IMG/VR virus record: IMGVR_UViG_3300031578_000002 | Span: 1 to 64,000 of that record | Reading direction: 5' to 3' (one strand) | Length of the DNA stretch: 64,000 bases | From: a virus | Part shown: piece by piece, positions 13,977 to 23,500 of the stretch | Numbering within the stretch: position 1 is the first letter of the stretch | Layout: the number at the start of each line of letters is the position of its first letter | Made by a program: the position numbers and the translations under genes | The notes under the pieces: generated by a model | What the model was told of the DNA's origin: nothing | Database searches by the model: none | What the model saw: the letters and a program-made list of their open reading frames with translations, nothing else

Positions 13977-16904
13977 CTAAAATCCACGATTTTTTCTTAC
14001 ATTCTTTGTGTCAATATAATCTGCAGGTCTATAGCCAAGTAGATGTTTCATTTTATCATATTGTTCATTAACCATTGGTTTACCAACTTGAATATTTTCA
14101 TTTAATGACTTTATTTGGTTTTTTATAGCAATAACATTTTTACCATCAGTATAAAATTTATGTGTAGATATTAAATTAACAACCGCTTCATTAACAATGA
14201 CTTTATTATCAATAGATTTACTATTATATGTGTTACCTAATCCAGTAAAATCTAGTTCAAATAAATCCTCAACATTTGATTTTAATTTAACTTCGTTTAA
14301 TTTGAAATCAATTAAGTGTCTTTTATTTAACGCATCAATATATCTTCCAGTAATCATTGATTCATTAACCCCATCTCTTTCATTCCAACCACTTTTTTCT
14401 TTATCAAACTGGTTCTTTTTAATCCCATCTTCTACTGGTTGAGTATCCTTATTATACATTGGGGCACCAGCTCTAAATTTTAATTTGTCCTGTCTTTGTT
14501 TATATAACTTGTCACCCATATCTGCTTTCATTCGATCCTCAAAACGTTGATCGGGCTTGTTATCATAAACCAAGTCTTGTTGCCCAAGTCTATACATATC
14601 GACTTCATTTTGTTCATCTTCGGTAAAATTACGTTTAGGAACTTCATCACCCCCATCATTAGTGCTATTACCAACGTTTTTCAAAGCCTCACCTTTAGTT
14701 GTGCTTAGCTCTTTCTTTTCAATATCTTGTGTTAATTTTTGTGGATTATCAACATTTGTTTGTTGATCTTTCCATTCCAATTCATCTTCAATATCAATAA
14801 TTTCTTTAGTACCACTATGTTGTAAATCCTTTTTAAAATTTGTGGGGTTTTGTGAAATTACACGTTCTCTTGTGATCTCAGATGATATTTTTCTATCTTC
14901 ATTCATTTTAATTAATTTTTGGTGATGAATTGAGTATGCGTCCAATTCTCTATTTAATTCTTCAAATAATTTTATTGTTTCTGATTCATTAATTCCAGCA
15001 GTTGTTTGTGTACCCGTCGGTACATTACTGCTTTGATCACTTGTTGGTGTAGCATAATTCGCCATTGATGGGATACTTGGCCTTGCTATCATACTTTGTG
15101 ATGTTTCTTCGTTAACTTCGTCATCTGTTAATTTAAATGTCGCTCCTGATTTTTTCATATCTTCCATTTTGTTTAAAAATCTTTCATTATCAATATTATG
15201 TCCCCAATTTTTATTTGGGTTAATTTCTATTCCTCGATTATTAGCTAAGAATTTATATTTACCATCATTATCTAAATAGTATATTTTGTTGTTATTATCA
15301 TCTAATTTTATATATCTCATCCAAAATTTAGGATTTTGTTGAATTAAATAATTATTTTCATTATTACCTAACTTATATGGCTTTAATTGATATTGTTCTT
15401 GTGACGATGAACCGACAATATACGTTGCACCATGTGACTTACCATAATCATCATTTTCAAAAACAGAAACGCCACCAAATTTATTTGTTTTTGTTGGTAA
15501 CCAACCTATTTGTTTTAAAAATTGTGGTTCTGGTATATGATATTCTTCATTAACTCTTTCTGGTAGTTTTTTATGTTTAGTACTAGCAAAATCTTCAACA
15601 TCCTCTGGACTTACAGTTTTTGCAATTTTTTTCACAGCACCACCTACTTTATTTGGGCTTAACTTTCCTGCTTGTACAGCATGTGCCATGCCGAACAAAC
15701 GTTGTTGTGCCTTTGACTTAGCAATTTCATCAATTACTTCATCTTCCATAAGATTTATGTTAGGTGTATCGGTGGTTCCTTTGTTAAGTGTGTTTAATTC
15801 AGTATTAATATCTTCGTCATCCCAACCTTTTACAGTATCGCTATTAAAAGCAGATGTTTTATTAATAATGCGGTTAACAGCTACTTCACGATTATTGACT
15901 TGTTCATTAAATTCTGCTTGATGCGACAAATCAACCTCATTTAATTCATGGACATATTTTTCAAAACTAGATGGATCGGTTAGATAATTGCTTTCTTGTA
16001 TAATAGTACCACCCTTCCATATTGGTTTGCGCATTGGTGAACCTTTACTACCTAAAAGATCACCTTTATTACTCCACGCAGCAGGACCAACATATGCACC
16101 AGATGATGCTGATGTAGTTGTTTCATCAACTTTGTTATTATAACCTAATGCCGGTGAAAATGCCCCAGCACCTGCTGCACCAGTTGTTTCTTGTATTCCA
16201 TTTAGAACTTCAAGATTATACCCCAATCCTTCGAGTTCCCCTTTAAGTTCATTATATTCCTCTGGAGTAGCAAGGCGGCTTTCTTTAGCGTATTCAGGGC
16301 TTGCTGAGCTATGTTGCCCAACATGCGAATAAGCGGTTTTATTTTTACCGCCACTATCAAAATTTTCCTCTGGAAAATATGCAAATAAATCAGGGTCTTC
16401 TGGATTTTTTTCATTAACTAGAAATATTACTTTTGTTAGGGGTTCACTATTTTCATCAACAACTGTTTTTTGTTGCTTAGGTAATCCCGATTGTGCCATT
16501 TTCTTCTCTCCAGCTTTTTTTAATTGATTAATGCCACTATGATCTCTTCTTTTCTTTTCTTTAGGAATCGACATTTTATATTTTTGTAAATATTTTGGAC
16601 TATTAAGCACATAGTCGTTGAAAATAAGGTTCATTATTGTCTCATTATAGTGATACCCATAGCGTTGCTCCCCCATTTCAGCCATTTCATTATAAATGAC
16701 AGATAGTTTAGGATCACTAAACACCAAACCCTCCATTTTTGGTAAACTGAAAATCTTTTTCTTTAATGAAAATTCACTTTCGCTTAATAAACTATCAATT
16801 TCATTTAATTGTACATTATTTTGTACCATAGTTTTTTTAAAACCATTTTCAAATTTTTGTGATTGACTGTTAACTGGTTTATTTAATGTTGGTTTCGCAT
16901 TCAT
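13977..16904 (-). CDS. large predicted virion protein (975 aa)
   Basis: No enzyme domain recognised. The protein is a string of polar, partly low-complexity segments: an N-terminal helical part, a Gly/Ala/Ser/Thr-rich stretch near 240-295 (TTGAAGAGAFSP, TTTSASSGAYVGPAAW), WKGGTIIQESNYLT, helical charged segments around 640-830, LKFRAGAPMYNKDTQPVE, and the C-terminus MKHLLGYRPADYIDT. These blocks resemble large structural-type proteins of unknown function in T4-like environmental phages. It sits alone between two terminators. A role as a capsid-internal or tail-associated protein is inferred from neighbours only. Confidence 0.6.
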   Translation of the reverse strand: MNAKPTLNKPVNSQSQKFENGFKKTMVQNNVQLNEIDSLLSESEFSLKKKIFSLPKMEGLVFSDPKLSVIYNEMAEMGEQRYGYHYNETIMNLIFNDYVLNSPKYLQKYKMSIPKEKKRRDHSGINQLKKAGEKKMAQSGLPKQQKTVVDENSEPLTKVIFLVNEKNPEDPDLFAYFPEENFDSGGKNKTAYSHVGQHSSASPEYAKESRLATPEEYNELKGELEGLGYNLEVLNGIQETTGAAGAGAFSPALGYNNKVDETTTSASSGAYVGPAAWSNKGDLLGSKGSPMRKPIWKGGTIIQESNYLTDPSSFEKYVHELNEVDLSHQAEFNEQVNNREVAVNRIINKTSAFNSDTVKGWDDEDINTELNTLNKGTTDTPNINLMEDEVIDEIAKSKAQQRLFGMAHAVQAGKLSPNKVGGAVKKIAKTVSPEDVEDFASTKHKKLPERVNEEYHIPEPQFLKQIGWLPTKTNKFGGVSVFENDDYGKSHGATYIVGSSSQEQYQLKPYKLGNNENNYLIQQNPKFWMRYIKLDDNNNKIYYLDNDGKYKFLANNRGIEINPNKNWGHNIDNERFLNKMEDMKKSGATFKLTDDEVNEETSQSMIARPSIPSMANYATPTSDQSSNVPTGTQTTAGINESETIKLFEELNRELDAYSIHHQKLIKMNEDRKISSEITRERVISQNPTNFKKDLQHSGTKEIIDIEDELEWKDQQTNVDNPQKLTQDIEKKELSTTKGEALKNVGNSTNDGGDEVPKRNFTEDEQNEVDMYRLGQQDLVYDNKPDQRFEDRMKADMGDKLYKQRQDKLKFRAGAPMYNKDTQPVEDGIKKNQFDKEKSGWNERDGVNESMITGRYIDALNKRHLIDFKLNEVKLKSNVEDLFELDFTGLGNTYNSKSIDNKVIVNEAVVNLISTHKFYTDGKNVIAIKNQIKSLNENIQVGKPMVNEQYDKMKHLLGYRPADYIDTKNVRKNRGF

Positions 16905-16946
16905 AATTAAATATTTTATCTATTTTCATAATATATTGAGAAGCAT

Positions 16947-17153
16947 CTATTTGATATCTGATTTCCAAAACTCTTTCTTTTGCCATAATACTTTATAAAC
17001 TGATTCCATAGCATTTTTTATTGTTGAGATTAGTTCATTTCTCGTTTGGCTATTTGATTTAGCAAGAACCTTTTTCATTTCTTTATCTAAAGCATCATTA
17101 ACAAACTTATTTATTTCATCTTTAACGATTTTCTTAATTTCATTATTATCCAT
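16947..17153 (-). CDS. small helical protein (68 aa)
   Basis: The Met at 17153 (MDNNEIKKIVKDEINK) is chosen because a late-type promoter motif lies 19 nt upstream, within the longer frame. The product is a predicted amphipathic coiled coil with a C-terminal KKEFWKSDIK. Small proteins of this kind with a DEINKFV repeat occur beside virion genes in related phages; function is unknown. Confidence 0.6.
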   Translation of the reverse strand: MDNNEIKKIVKDEINKFVNDALDKEMKKVLAKSNSQTRNELISTIKNAMESVYKVLWQKKEFWKSDIK

Positions 17154-17171
17154 ATCGTGCTTATCAATTAA

Positions 17172-17181
17172 ATATAAATAC
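17172..17181 (-). promoter_or_regulatory. late-type promoter motif
   Basis: GTATTTATAT followed by TTAATTGATAAG on the minus strand, 19 nt before the ATG at 17153, and just downstream of the terminator at 17211-17248. Confidence 0.55.
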
Positions 17182-17210
17182 TTGAAGAACACAAAAAAAT
17201 GGACATAAAT

Positions 17211-17248
17211 AAAAAAGAACATATATTATTAGCATACGTTCTTTTTTT
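17211..17248 (-). terminator. hairpin terminator after the 258-aa membrane gene
   Basis: Stem AAAAGAACGTAT/ATATGTTCTTTT (one G-U pair on the minus transcript) with T6 after it, 25 nt past the stop at 17274. Confidence 0.7.
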
Positions 17249-17273
17249 ACAAAAATGATTTAAAATTTTAACA

Positions 17274-18050
17274 TTATTTCACTAAATAATAAATGCCACC
17301 AACACCTACCGCACCTAAACCAACATGAAATAACGTTTTTCCATTTCGAATAAAAAAGTTTTCAAATTTTTGCCATCCATTTGGATTTACAAATTCTTTT
17401 GTCAAATTTGGTATTGCATAACTTTCAATATCAACAGTTTTAAAAAATCCATTAGAGTTTGATACACTAAAGGTTATTGGATATCCCTTCTTTTTTTCAT
17501 TCTTCCATTGGAAATCAATAAATTGTGAATTTGGAAAGTATAGCGAATTAATACTTAATGTTGGCTGTGTTAACGAATTTATTGGTAGCACATTCCCAAC
17601 AGTAAAATTATATTCAACTTCATTGCTATCGTTTTTATATGAATCACTAAAGGTAATTTTTCTATTTGTTGTATCAACAATTGTTTGTCCTTTATGTAAT
17701 AGTGAATCGATTTTTACCGTACTTTTTATCAATGCCGCTGCAATTACATCACTTTTTTTATTAGCTTCAACAATCCTGTTAATGAGTTCTTTTTGTAATG
17801 AATTTAATTGATTATTTATCTTTTCAAGATTGCCAATACTTTGTTGTATTGTTAATTTTTCTGCAACCCATTCATTTCTGATATTCTGATAATATTTAAC
17901 AGAATCTAATAAAGCATCTTTTAATTTTACTTCAACCTGATTATCATTTTTTAATTTACTAATTTTACTATGTTGAAAGTAAATAATTCCTCCCATAATA
18001 ATTATAACACCAATTACTATTAATATTATGTTTCGTGATATGTTTTTCAT
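17274..18050 (-). CDS. membrane-anchored coiled-coil protein (258 aa), possible spanin-like lysis protein
   Basis: A strong N-terminal transmembrane helix (about 7-25, NIILIVIGVIIIMGGIIYF), a coiled coil (about 30-115), a beta-rich domain (about 125-225) and a second hydrophobic helix at the very C-terminus (LFHVGLGAVGVGGIYYLV). This layout resembles inner-membrane proteins with periplasmic coiled coils, including spanins, and proteins often found beside amidases in Bacteroidota phages. The amidase-like gene lies 0.5 kb upstream. Lysis function is inference. Confidence 0.5.
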   Translation of the reverse strand: MKNISRNIILIVIGVIIIMGGIIYFQHSKISKLKNDNQVEVKLKDALLDSVKYYQNIRNEWVAEKLTIQQSIGNLEKINNQLNSLQKELINRIVEANKKSDVIAAALIKSTVKIDSLLHKGQTIVDTTNRKITFSDSYKNDSNEVEYNFTVGNVLPINSLTQPTLSINSLYFPNSQFIDFQWKNEKKKGYPITFSVSNSNGFFKTVDIESYAIPNLTKEFVNPNGWQKFENFFIRNGKTLFHVGLGAVGVGGIYYLVK

Positions 18051-18061
18051 ATTTAAATATA

Positions 18062-18565
18062 TTAATTATTCAAAATATTATTTCTCCAATACTTATAAAA
18101 GGTATCATAATATGATTCAACCCTTTTAATGATTTTATCATTTTCCGGATTATCTGGTGTAAAATCTTCAAGATAGTTGAATTCAACGCCAGATGTACTT
18201 TCATCAGGGGTTACTTTATAAATAAATTGAATAATCCCATCAATTGTCCCACCCCAAAAAATTAAATTATCATAAACCTCTAGATCGATGAACTTAACGT
18301 TAATGTTCATGTCCGAGAAGAAATTATTGAATTTTTCTTCTTCACGAGCCTGATCATAAACAGTTTTTTTATTCTGTTTATTTTCATCGTCATTATGTTC
18401 AACATTTTCATTAATTCCACGTGTAATTTTTAACATATCACGCATGCTTAAGTCATTTTTTTGTGTATTCGTTGTTTCAGCAACATAATTGCCATTACGT
18501 ATACGTTTTATAAATTCTCTCATTTGTATTGGAGATGGTTTATCGTTTATTGTTGTTTTGTTCAT
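18062..18565 (-). CDS. hypothetical protein (167 aa)
   Basis: Not recognised. The N-terminus is basic and polar (NKTTINDKPSPIQMREFIKRI); the C-terminal half has strands (NVKFIDLEVYDNLIFWGG) and an acidic segment. A late-type motif (18568-18577) directly abuts the ATG, so if it is a promoter, translation would begin at the Met at 18523 (MREFIKRIRNG) instead. The next gene starts 12 nt after the stop. Confidence 0.55.
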   Translation of the reverse strand: MNKTTINDKPSPIQMREFIKRIRNGNYVAETTNTQKNDLSMRDMLKITRGINENVEHNDDENKQNKKTVYDQAREEEKFNNFFSDMNINVKFIDLEVYDNLIFWGGTIDGIIQFIYKVTPDESTSGVEFNYLEDFTPDNPENDKIIKRVESYYDTFYKYWRNNILNN

Positions 18566-18567
18566 GA

Positions 18568-18577
18568 TAATAAATAC
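18568..18577 (-). promoter_or_regulatory. late-type motif abutting a start codon
   Basis: GTATTTATTATC touches the ATG at 18565, unlike other copies, which lie 13-50 nt upstream. Either the gene starts further in or this copy is fortuitous. Confidence 0.3.
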
Positions 18578-19183
18578 TCATTTACTTTGTAATAATTTAT
18601 TAAATTTTTCTATATCAAATAATGGATTAACATCACTACTATCTTCAATATAATTACTCCTAAAAACAATTCCTCTAAATTTTAGTATATCCTTATGGTA
18701 GTAGTTAAAATCGACACAAATTTTTGGAATATTATATTGTTCACAAAGTTTTTTACATAATTGTGCTACGCTTTTAGTTTGCTCATCAGGTATTTTTTCC
18801 CAATAATTATAACCAAACCATGTTTTCTCAACAACATTATTTTCATCACATTCTTCATTAATCCAATTAACATACCGATTTTGCAATGCTTCATATAAAC
18901 ATCCCATATTTTCTAACACAATTGATATTGACTGTTTATCAGCATTTTTAATTCCTAAAAAATCTGTGTGAAAATCGCTATTATAGTGCTGATATATCGT
19001 TCCATTTCTAGACACAGTAAAAGTGTTCCATTTTTTTGTTTTGCCAAAATCTTTATGTAATAGCCTTGTAATATGATAACTATCTTTTCTTAAACTAGCT
19101 GCTAATACGATTTGTGTTTTAGCTATTCGTGTTTTATATCGATTAATCTCATTAATCTGATATGTTGTTTCATCTATTTGCAT
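18578..19183 (-). CDS. amidase_2/PGRP-fold protein with altered metal site (201 aa)
   Basis: The segment KTQIVLAASLRKDSYHI is in register with the N-acetylmuramoyl-L-alanine amidase start (usually IVLHHT), and VSRNGTIYQHYNSDFHT and SISIVLENMG match the following strands. The first zinc His is replaced by Ala, and the late His motif is replaced (GIVFRSNYIED before DVNPLF). Of the three expected zinc ligands none is convincingly present, so it is probably a binding module or pseudoenzyme rather than an active lysin. It lies in the same minus-strand block as the coiled-coil membrane protein. Confidence 0.6.
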   Translation of the reverse strand: MQIDETTYQINEINRYKTRIAKTQIVLAASLRKDSYHITRLLHKDFGKTKKWNTFTVSRNGTIYQHYNSDFHTDFLGIKNADKQSISIVLENMGCLYEALQNRYVNWINEECDENNVVEKTWFGYNYWEKIPDEQTKSVAQLCKKLCEQYNIPKICVDFNYYHKDILKFRGIVFRSNYIEDSSDVNPLFDIEKFNKLLQSK

Positions 19184-19235
19184 TATAATTAATTATTAAC
19201 GTATTCAACCTCAATACCTGCCTCATTAAATATTG

Positions 19236-19403
19236 TCAATTTAATTTCCAATGTTTATTCATTCTAATCTTTTTCGCACGTTTCATTAGGTCATCTAATT
19301 TATCATAATCATCCATCGGATCGGCAATTGTTAATTTTCCTAAATCATCAACTAACTTAAGTGCTTTCTTAATTAAATCTGCCTTTTCTTTGTTTTCTGT
19401 CAT
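19236..19403 (-). CDS. small helical protein (55 aa)
   Basis: ATG at 19403, 2 nt after the preceding stop, to TGA at 19236. Lys/Asp-rich helical product (KADLIKKALKLVDDLGK, DKLDDLMKRAKKIRM). The 50 nt behind it contain a 20-codon frame from a TTG (ending EVEYVNN) that may or may not be translated. Function is unknown. Confidence 0.5.
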   Translation of the reverse strand: MTENKEKADLIKKALKLVDDLGKLTIADPMDDYDKLDDLMKRAKKIRMNKHWKLN

Positions 19404-19404
19404 G

Positions 19405-20556
19405 TTATTTCATATTTTCTAATATTCGATATGAATCATCAAAGCTTTCAACAATATCTAATGCTTCTTGATATGTTTTTGATATATATCTCCTTTTACC
19501 TACGGTATTAAAAACACTGACGTTATCCATATCCTTTAAGAATTCATCAACGAGCTTATTTGTACCGATAATTGTTGTTTTTTCCTTAATTAATTCTTTT
19601 AATTCCAACCCACTAATAACTTTATCACCAACATTAATTTTTCCGTTACCGTATATAAAAGTAATTAATGTACGATATCTATCACGTTTTAAATAAAACT
19701 TTTCAAATTTTTGTTCATTTATTACCAATAATTTAAATTCATACCATTCTCTAAAATAAATTCCGCCAAAAATTAAAAATTCACTAAGTATTGCAATAAA
19801 AATAAATAATATAATATTTTGAATATTTTCATCATCAATATTTATATTAGAATTATTTTGTTTTATTTCAAGTGCATTAATCTTTGCAACATATTCGGCA
19901 TTAATTAAATTAATTTCATTTTTTGTTTCATCAATTTTTTTATCATTCTTATCAATATCGCTACGATATCCAGCTTTTATACTTTCCCAACCAATTGGTG
20001 TTTTTTCTATTCTTTGACTTATTGCTTTATTAAGTTCAATTAATTCTTGAATGTAATTCAATTTTAACGTTTTTTGAGCTTCAAATATTTGAGTTATACT
20101 GTCTTTATTTACCTTTGTTAAATTCTCCACAACATTTTTTTTATATGTTCCAATATTCCCAAGATTTTTTGATCCAATTATTGATATATAAAAACTTAAT
20201 ATAATTATCACAATTGAAACTAATAACCAACTTGTTGAGGCTAATCTCATTTTTGCTTTCACATATTCATTAGAAAAATTTCGAATAACATATCGTTTAA
20301 TTACTTCAAATGCAACCAATATTAATATTGTAATTATTGCTGCAATAAATTCACCCATAAAACCATCAATAATATGTATGTTTATTGCCTTCAGCAAGCC
20401 CGGATAAACTAAAAAAATTGAGAAGAAAATTGAAAGCATATTACCCAAAAAGGATAAACGAAATAACCACCAATCCAACCCCCTATTGCTTTCCTCAAAA
20501 TCCTTTTTATTGTTTTTTTTCCTTAATAAATCATATTTATTTACATCCATAATCAA
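19405..20556 (-). CDS. polytopic membrane protein with central coiled coil (383 aa)
   Basis: Four predicted transmembrane helices: about 35-56, 65-85, 107-128 and 243-265. Between the third and fourth lies a long polar coiled coil (about 135-235, NVVENLTKVNKDSITQIF onward), with a soluble C-terminal domain (about 270-383). The Met at 20550 is an equally good start. No known family. The shape suggests a membrane sensor or an exclusion/lysis-timing protein. Confidence 0.55.
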   Translation of the reverse strand: MIMDVNKYDLLRKKNNKKDFEESNRGLDWWLFRLSFLGNMLSIFFSIFLVYPGLLKAINIHIIDGFMGEFIAAIITILILVAFEVIKRYVIRNFSNEYVKAKMRLASTSWLLVSIVIIILSFYISIIGSKNLGNIGTYKKNVVENLTKVNKDSITQIFEAQKTLKLNYIQELIELNKAISQRIEKTPIGWESIKAGYRSDIDKNDKKIDETKNEINLINAEYVAKINALEIKQNNSNINIDDENIQNIILFIFIAILSEFLIFGGIYFREWYEFKLLVINEQKFEKFYLKRDRYRTLITFIYGNGKINVGDKVISGLELKELIKEKTTIIGTNKLVDEFLKDMDNVSVFNTVGKRRYISKTYQEALDIVESFDDSYRILENMK

Positions 20557-20593
20557 TTAAATTTTTTTGTATATACATACTTTAATTTCAATT

Positions 20594-23500
20594 TTATTCA
20601 AGAACCAATGATGATATTCCATCGGCATCTGATTGTACTTCAATCAAATAATCTGGATTAATATTGGCGTTATGCTCAATAATTAAAACTTTGTTTATGT
20701 TATTTTTTATTAGTTGGAGAACTTCAATAAACTCTTCAATACTATTTTCATCCAATTTGCCCATTACCTCATCTAATAGAAAGATTGCTGGTTTTGCTTT
20801 TACATTTATCTGATTCAATGCAAATTTCAACACAATACTTGAAAATGTCCTCTCTTTGCCACTAGCACTAATACAATCGATAATTGCTTGAGGTCTATCA
20901 TTATAAACTAATTTAGGTTTTAAATCATCAGCATCTAACCATACTTTAAATTGTGCAACGGATAATATTTTCTCAAGAGTTACATTAATCTTTGGAATAA
21001 TATAATTACTTAACATTTGCTTTGGAATACCATCACGATGTACACATTTCTTATATAAATTAATAATAGTATCCTGATATTCTTGTTGTTTAAATTCAAT
21101 AATTAATTGTTCGCTATTTTTAACTCTTAATTGTTTTTCAGCAACACTAGTTTTTTTGATATAAATATCCTCCTTTAAATCATTTTCAATTTCTTCTAAC
21201 GATATTAATTTTTGTTTCGATGCATCAATTCCCTTTTCAATTTTTTTATTTTCCTCAATTTGAATTAAGCTATTTTCATAGCTTATTATTTTTTGTTCAT
21301 TAATTGTTATTTTTAGTTCTTCATTTTGAATTTTTATTGGGATATTATCTAATTCCAATTGAAGTTCTTTGCGTTTATTCACATCATTCATATCATTAGT
21401 AAGCTGACCAATTTCTTTAAGAATGACATCCATGTTTAGGGAATATTGTTCAATTTCGTTTTCAACTGATTTAATGTCTGATTTTAGTTTATCAATATTT
21501 TTTTGATGTGTGATTTTATCGATGCTTTCTTTAATTGTTATCTTATCGGCAATATCAAACATTTCACTTTCCTTAATTTCAATCATTTTTTTTATATGAT
21601 CTTGATGCTCCTTTTTATTTATGACCTGTCCGCATTGACTACAAATTTTACTGTTTTTAAGTTCAATTATTTCATTTTTAAGCTTAACCCCATCTTGTTT
21701 TAATCTAAAAATCTCACCATTAATTATTTCAATTGTGTGTTCCTCATCTCGAATAGTTTGTTCAATTGTTTTTATTTTTAACTTTAGGTTATATTCATTT
21801 AATTTAAATTCATTTTTTTTCACATTAAGCTCCTCAAGTCTATTCTCATCATAAGTTTCTTTTAGTTGAGTAATGCTTTGTATTAAAACCTTCTCACGTA
21901 CCTTAAATTCAACAACATTTTGTTTGTTGATGTCAATATGCTCCTGTACATCATTCACATCTAAATTATATGTTTCTGAATCAATTTTATATAATTTTTT
22001 CGTTAGGTCTTCAACATATTTTTTACCAACATTAATTCTATTATGTGCATCAGGTAATTTATTTGTTTCAATATCAATGATGTTTGATTGAATCGATTTA
22101 ATTTCCTCAGTTAATTTAGTAATATCATTTGTCGTTACCTCAACATTACATGATATTCTTGACTTTTCATTTGCCCTTTTTTGATAAGATTTAATTCCAT
22201 CTAATTTTTTGTCAAAAATATCTAATCCGCTATCATATAATAACGAATCAATAAATATTGCCATGTCGCTAGATAATATTCTATTAAGTGTATCGGAAGT
22301 TGTCATTACAATTCTCATGAAGTTATCATAAGTACCAATAATATTTTCAATATTACTTTGAGTTAAAACTCTCCTGTCCTCATTAAGATTGTCTAATACA
22401 GTTTCTGAATTCAATTCATCGTCAGGCGTTGTAAGTAAATAATATTCTAATACAGTGGGAGCACCATTAATTTCACCATCTTTTGATTTCGTGATTTCAG
22501 TTTTTCTTTTAATTCCAAAATATTCATTATTTGCTTCAATAACAATATATGTTTCACAAGATTTTGCATCGTTTCTGTTATTAACAAACCTTTTATCACC
22601 AAATTTTAGTCGAGTTTCGGTTTCTAATGTTTTATTAAATAATGTATATGTAATAGCTTTCAATATCGTTGTTTTACCAGCAGTATTTAATCCGGTAATT
22701 TGAAATAATCCATCCATATCTCTCCAATCAATATTAAATTCACCATATGACATAAAGTTTTTACCACCAAATCTAATTATATTCCACTCAATTTGCTTGC
22801 TGTTTGAAATATTAATTTCATTTAAAATTTCTTCATCCAATGATATGACATCATTGATTAACTGGTCTTCAACACCTATTTTAGTTAGATATTCTTTAAA
22901 TATTTCATGTTGAACCGATTTTTCAGTAATGTTTTCCAATGTAACATTTTCATTTACCTCAAGTTTTTCAGATTCAAGAAATTCATTTTTATTTGCAATT
23001 GAAGTTATGGTATTACCATATTTTAATTTAATATGTTCAGTTATTTTTCGTTCATTATCCTTGTTTCTTGTTTGCGGTAGAGTATTCCAAATAAATCTAA
23101 TTCTCATAAATTTAGTTGGGTTATTAATTTCAATATCTAAGTCATCAAAATCAACATACTGACTAATTTTAATGTTCTTAAATGAATATTCATTTTCAAT
23201 AGGTATTTCTTGTACTGACTTATTAATAATATCCCATAGTAAGTATCCATGAAAATTATCATCTCCCTCAGAAAAGTCCTGTGACAATAAACTACTTGAG
23301 TATGCTTTAGTTCTGTCTTTATTTAAAAATTGTTGAAGATGAATGTCACCCAAAAATGAATAGTCACCTTTAAAATCATTTAACTTATAATAAGATTTAC
23401 TTTTCATTTCAAATCCGGTTGTTGATTTACAACCATTAATCGGATCATGAAATAAATCAATAAATGTTTTATCTATGGGTTTATTCTTTATATGTTCTTT

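Noticed and set aside
19184-19235. 20-codon frame starting with TTG (ending EVEYVNN)
   Set aside because: Plausible residues but no start signal and too short; could be the remnant of a frameshifted end of the 55-aa gene.
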